NCBI GenBank assembly: GCA_035517775.1
Contig: DATIYF010000021.1
Location: 19,266 to 83,265 of the forward strand
DNA length: 64,000 nucleotides
From: DATIYF01 sp035517775
GTDB taxonomy: Bacteria > Acidobacteriota > Terriglobia > Terriglobales > Acidobacteriaceae
Direction of reading: 5' to 3'
This document shows positions 63,993 to 64,000 of this stretch, piece after piece. Within the stretch, counting starts at the first letter, position 1, and every line of letters begins with the position of its first letter. The translations under genes and the position numbers were made by a program. The notes under the pieces were generated by a model. It saw only the letters and a list, made by a program, of their open reading frames with translations. It was not told the origin of the DNA and did not search any database.

Positions 63993-64000
63993 AGGTTTGC

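Overview
The window is about 64 kb of GC-rich bacterial chromosome with tightly packed housekeeping and accessory genes and no phage, plasmid, CRISPR, rRNA or complete tRNA. The gene set suggests a free-living soil bacterium of the Acidobacteriota (Terriglobia-like): GH78/GH106 rhamnosidases, ComEC, an ImuA-ImuB-DnaE2 mutasome, a box-type aerobic benzoyl-CoA pathway, DUF2934 and CZB proteins, and many short interspersed repeats of the kind that litter acidobacterial genomes. The taxonomic assignment is inference from gene content and style; no rRNA gene is present to confirm it.

Layout. 1-3.8 kb: two rhamnosidase genes on the minus strand. 4-9.7 kb: thioredoxin, small unknown proteins, phosphate-binding PstS, a phosphate-selective-type porin and a Nudix hydrolase. 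9.7-12.3 kb: a candidate small RNA, a LOG-family protein, ThiE and a DUF2934 protein. 12.5-18.6 kb (minus): the imuA-imuB-dnaE2 operon, closed by an intrinsic terminator and carrying repeat-derived in-frame insertions. 18.8-22.3 kb: a TPR membrane protein, an HtrA/Deg protease and a CZB protein. 22.3-25.8 kb (minus): trpA, chorismate mutase, DAHP synthase and TyrA. 25.8-29.2 kb: DUF1223, cold shock, VKOR and hemerythrin genes. 29.3-31.9 kb (minus): a siroheme sulfite/nitrite reductase behind a long leader encoding a Cys-rich peptide and an intrinsic terminator. 32-36.5 kb: a lipoprotein, PyrE, MtnA, a hydrolase and RapZ. 37-39.7 kb: trpC-trpF-trpB. 39.9-47.6 kb: a secreted phosphoesterase, a Tat-exported multicopper oxidase, then boxC-boxB-unknown-boxR. 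47.7-56.2 kb: coaD, an aminotransferase, the GDP-mannose trio manA/manC/phosphomannomutase, an M48 protease, a GNAT enzyme, RsmI and a DUF2007 protein. 56.2-64 kb (minus): nadC-birA-coaX-unknown-RNA methyltransferase-comEC.

The three strongest regulatory observations are these. (1) pstS, the porin and the phosphoesterase have promoters with the same architecture: 8-bp repeats every 11 bp, then exactly 8 nt, then a -10 box. This looks like a PhoB/SphR-type phosphate regulon spread over 33 kb. (2) The sulfite reductase leader encodes a 30-residue peptide with six Cys, four of them at positions 14-18, followed by a competing antiterminator and terminator, which is a textbook layout for cysteine attenuation. 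(3) Two TGCA-N6-TGCA palindromes precede boxC and match the known BoxR operator; boxR closes the same operon, but boxA is absent.

Short interspersed repeats (GTCATT-type, CTCAGC-type and ACCACGAAAG-type) occur between genes throughout. They also lie inside dnaE2 and imuA and at the ends of trpA and the chorismate mutase gene, where they are translated.
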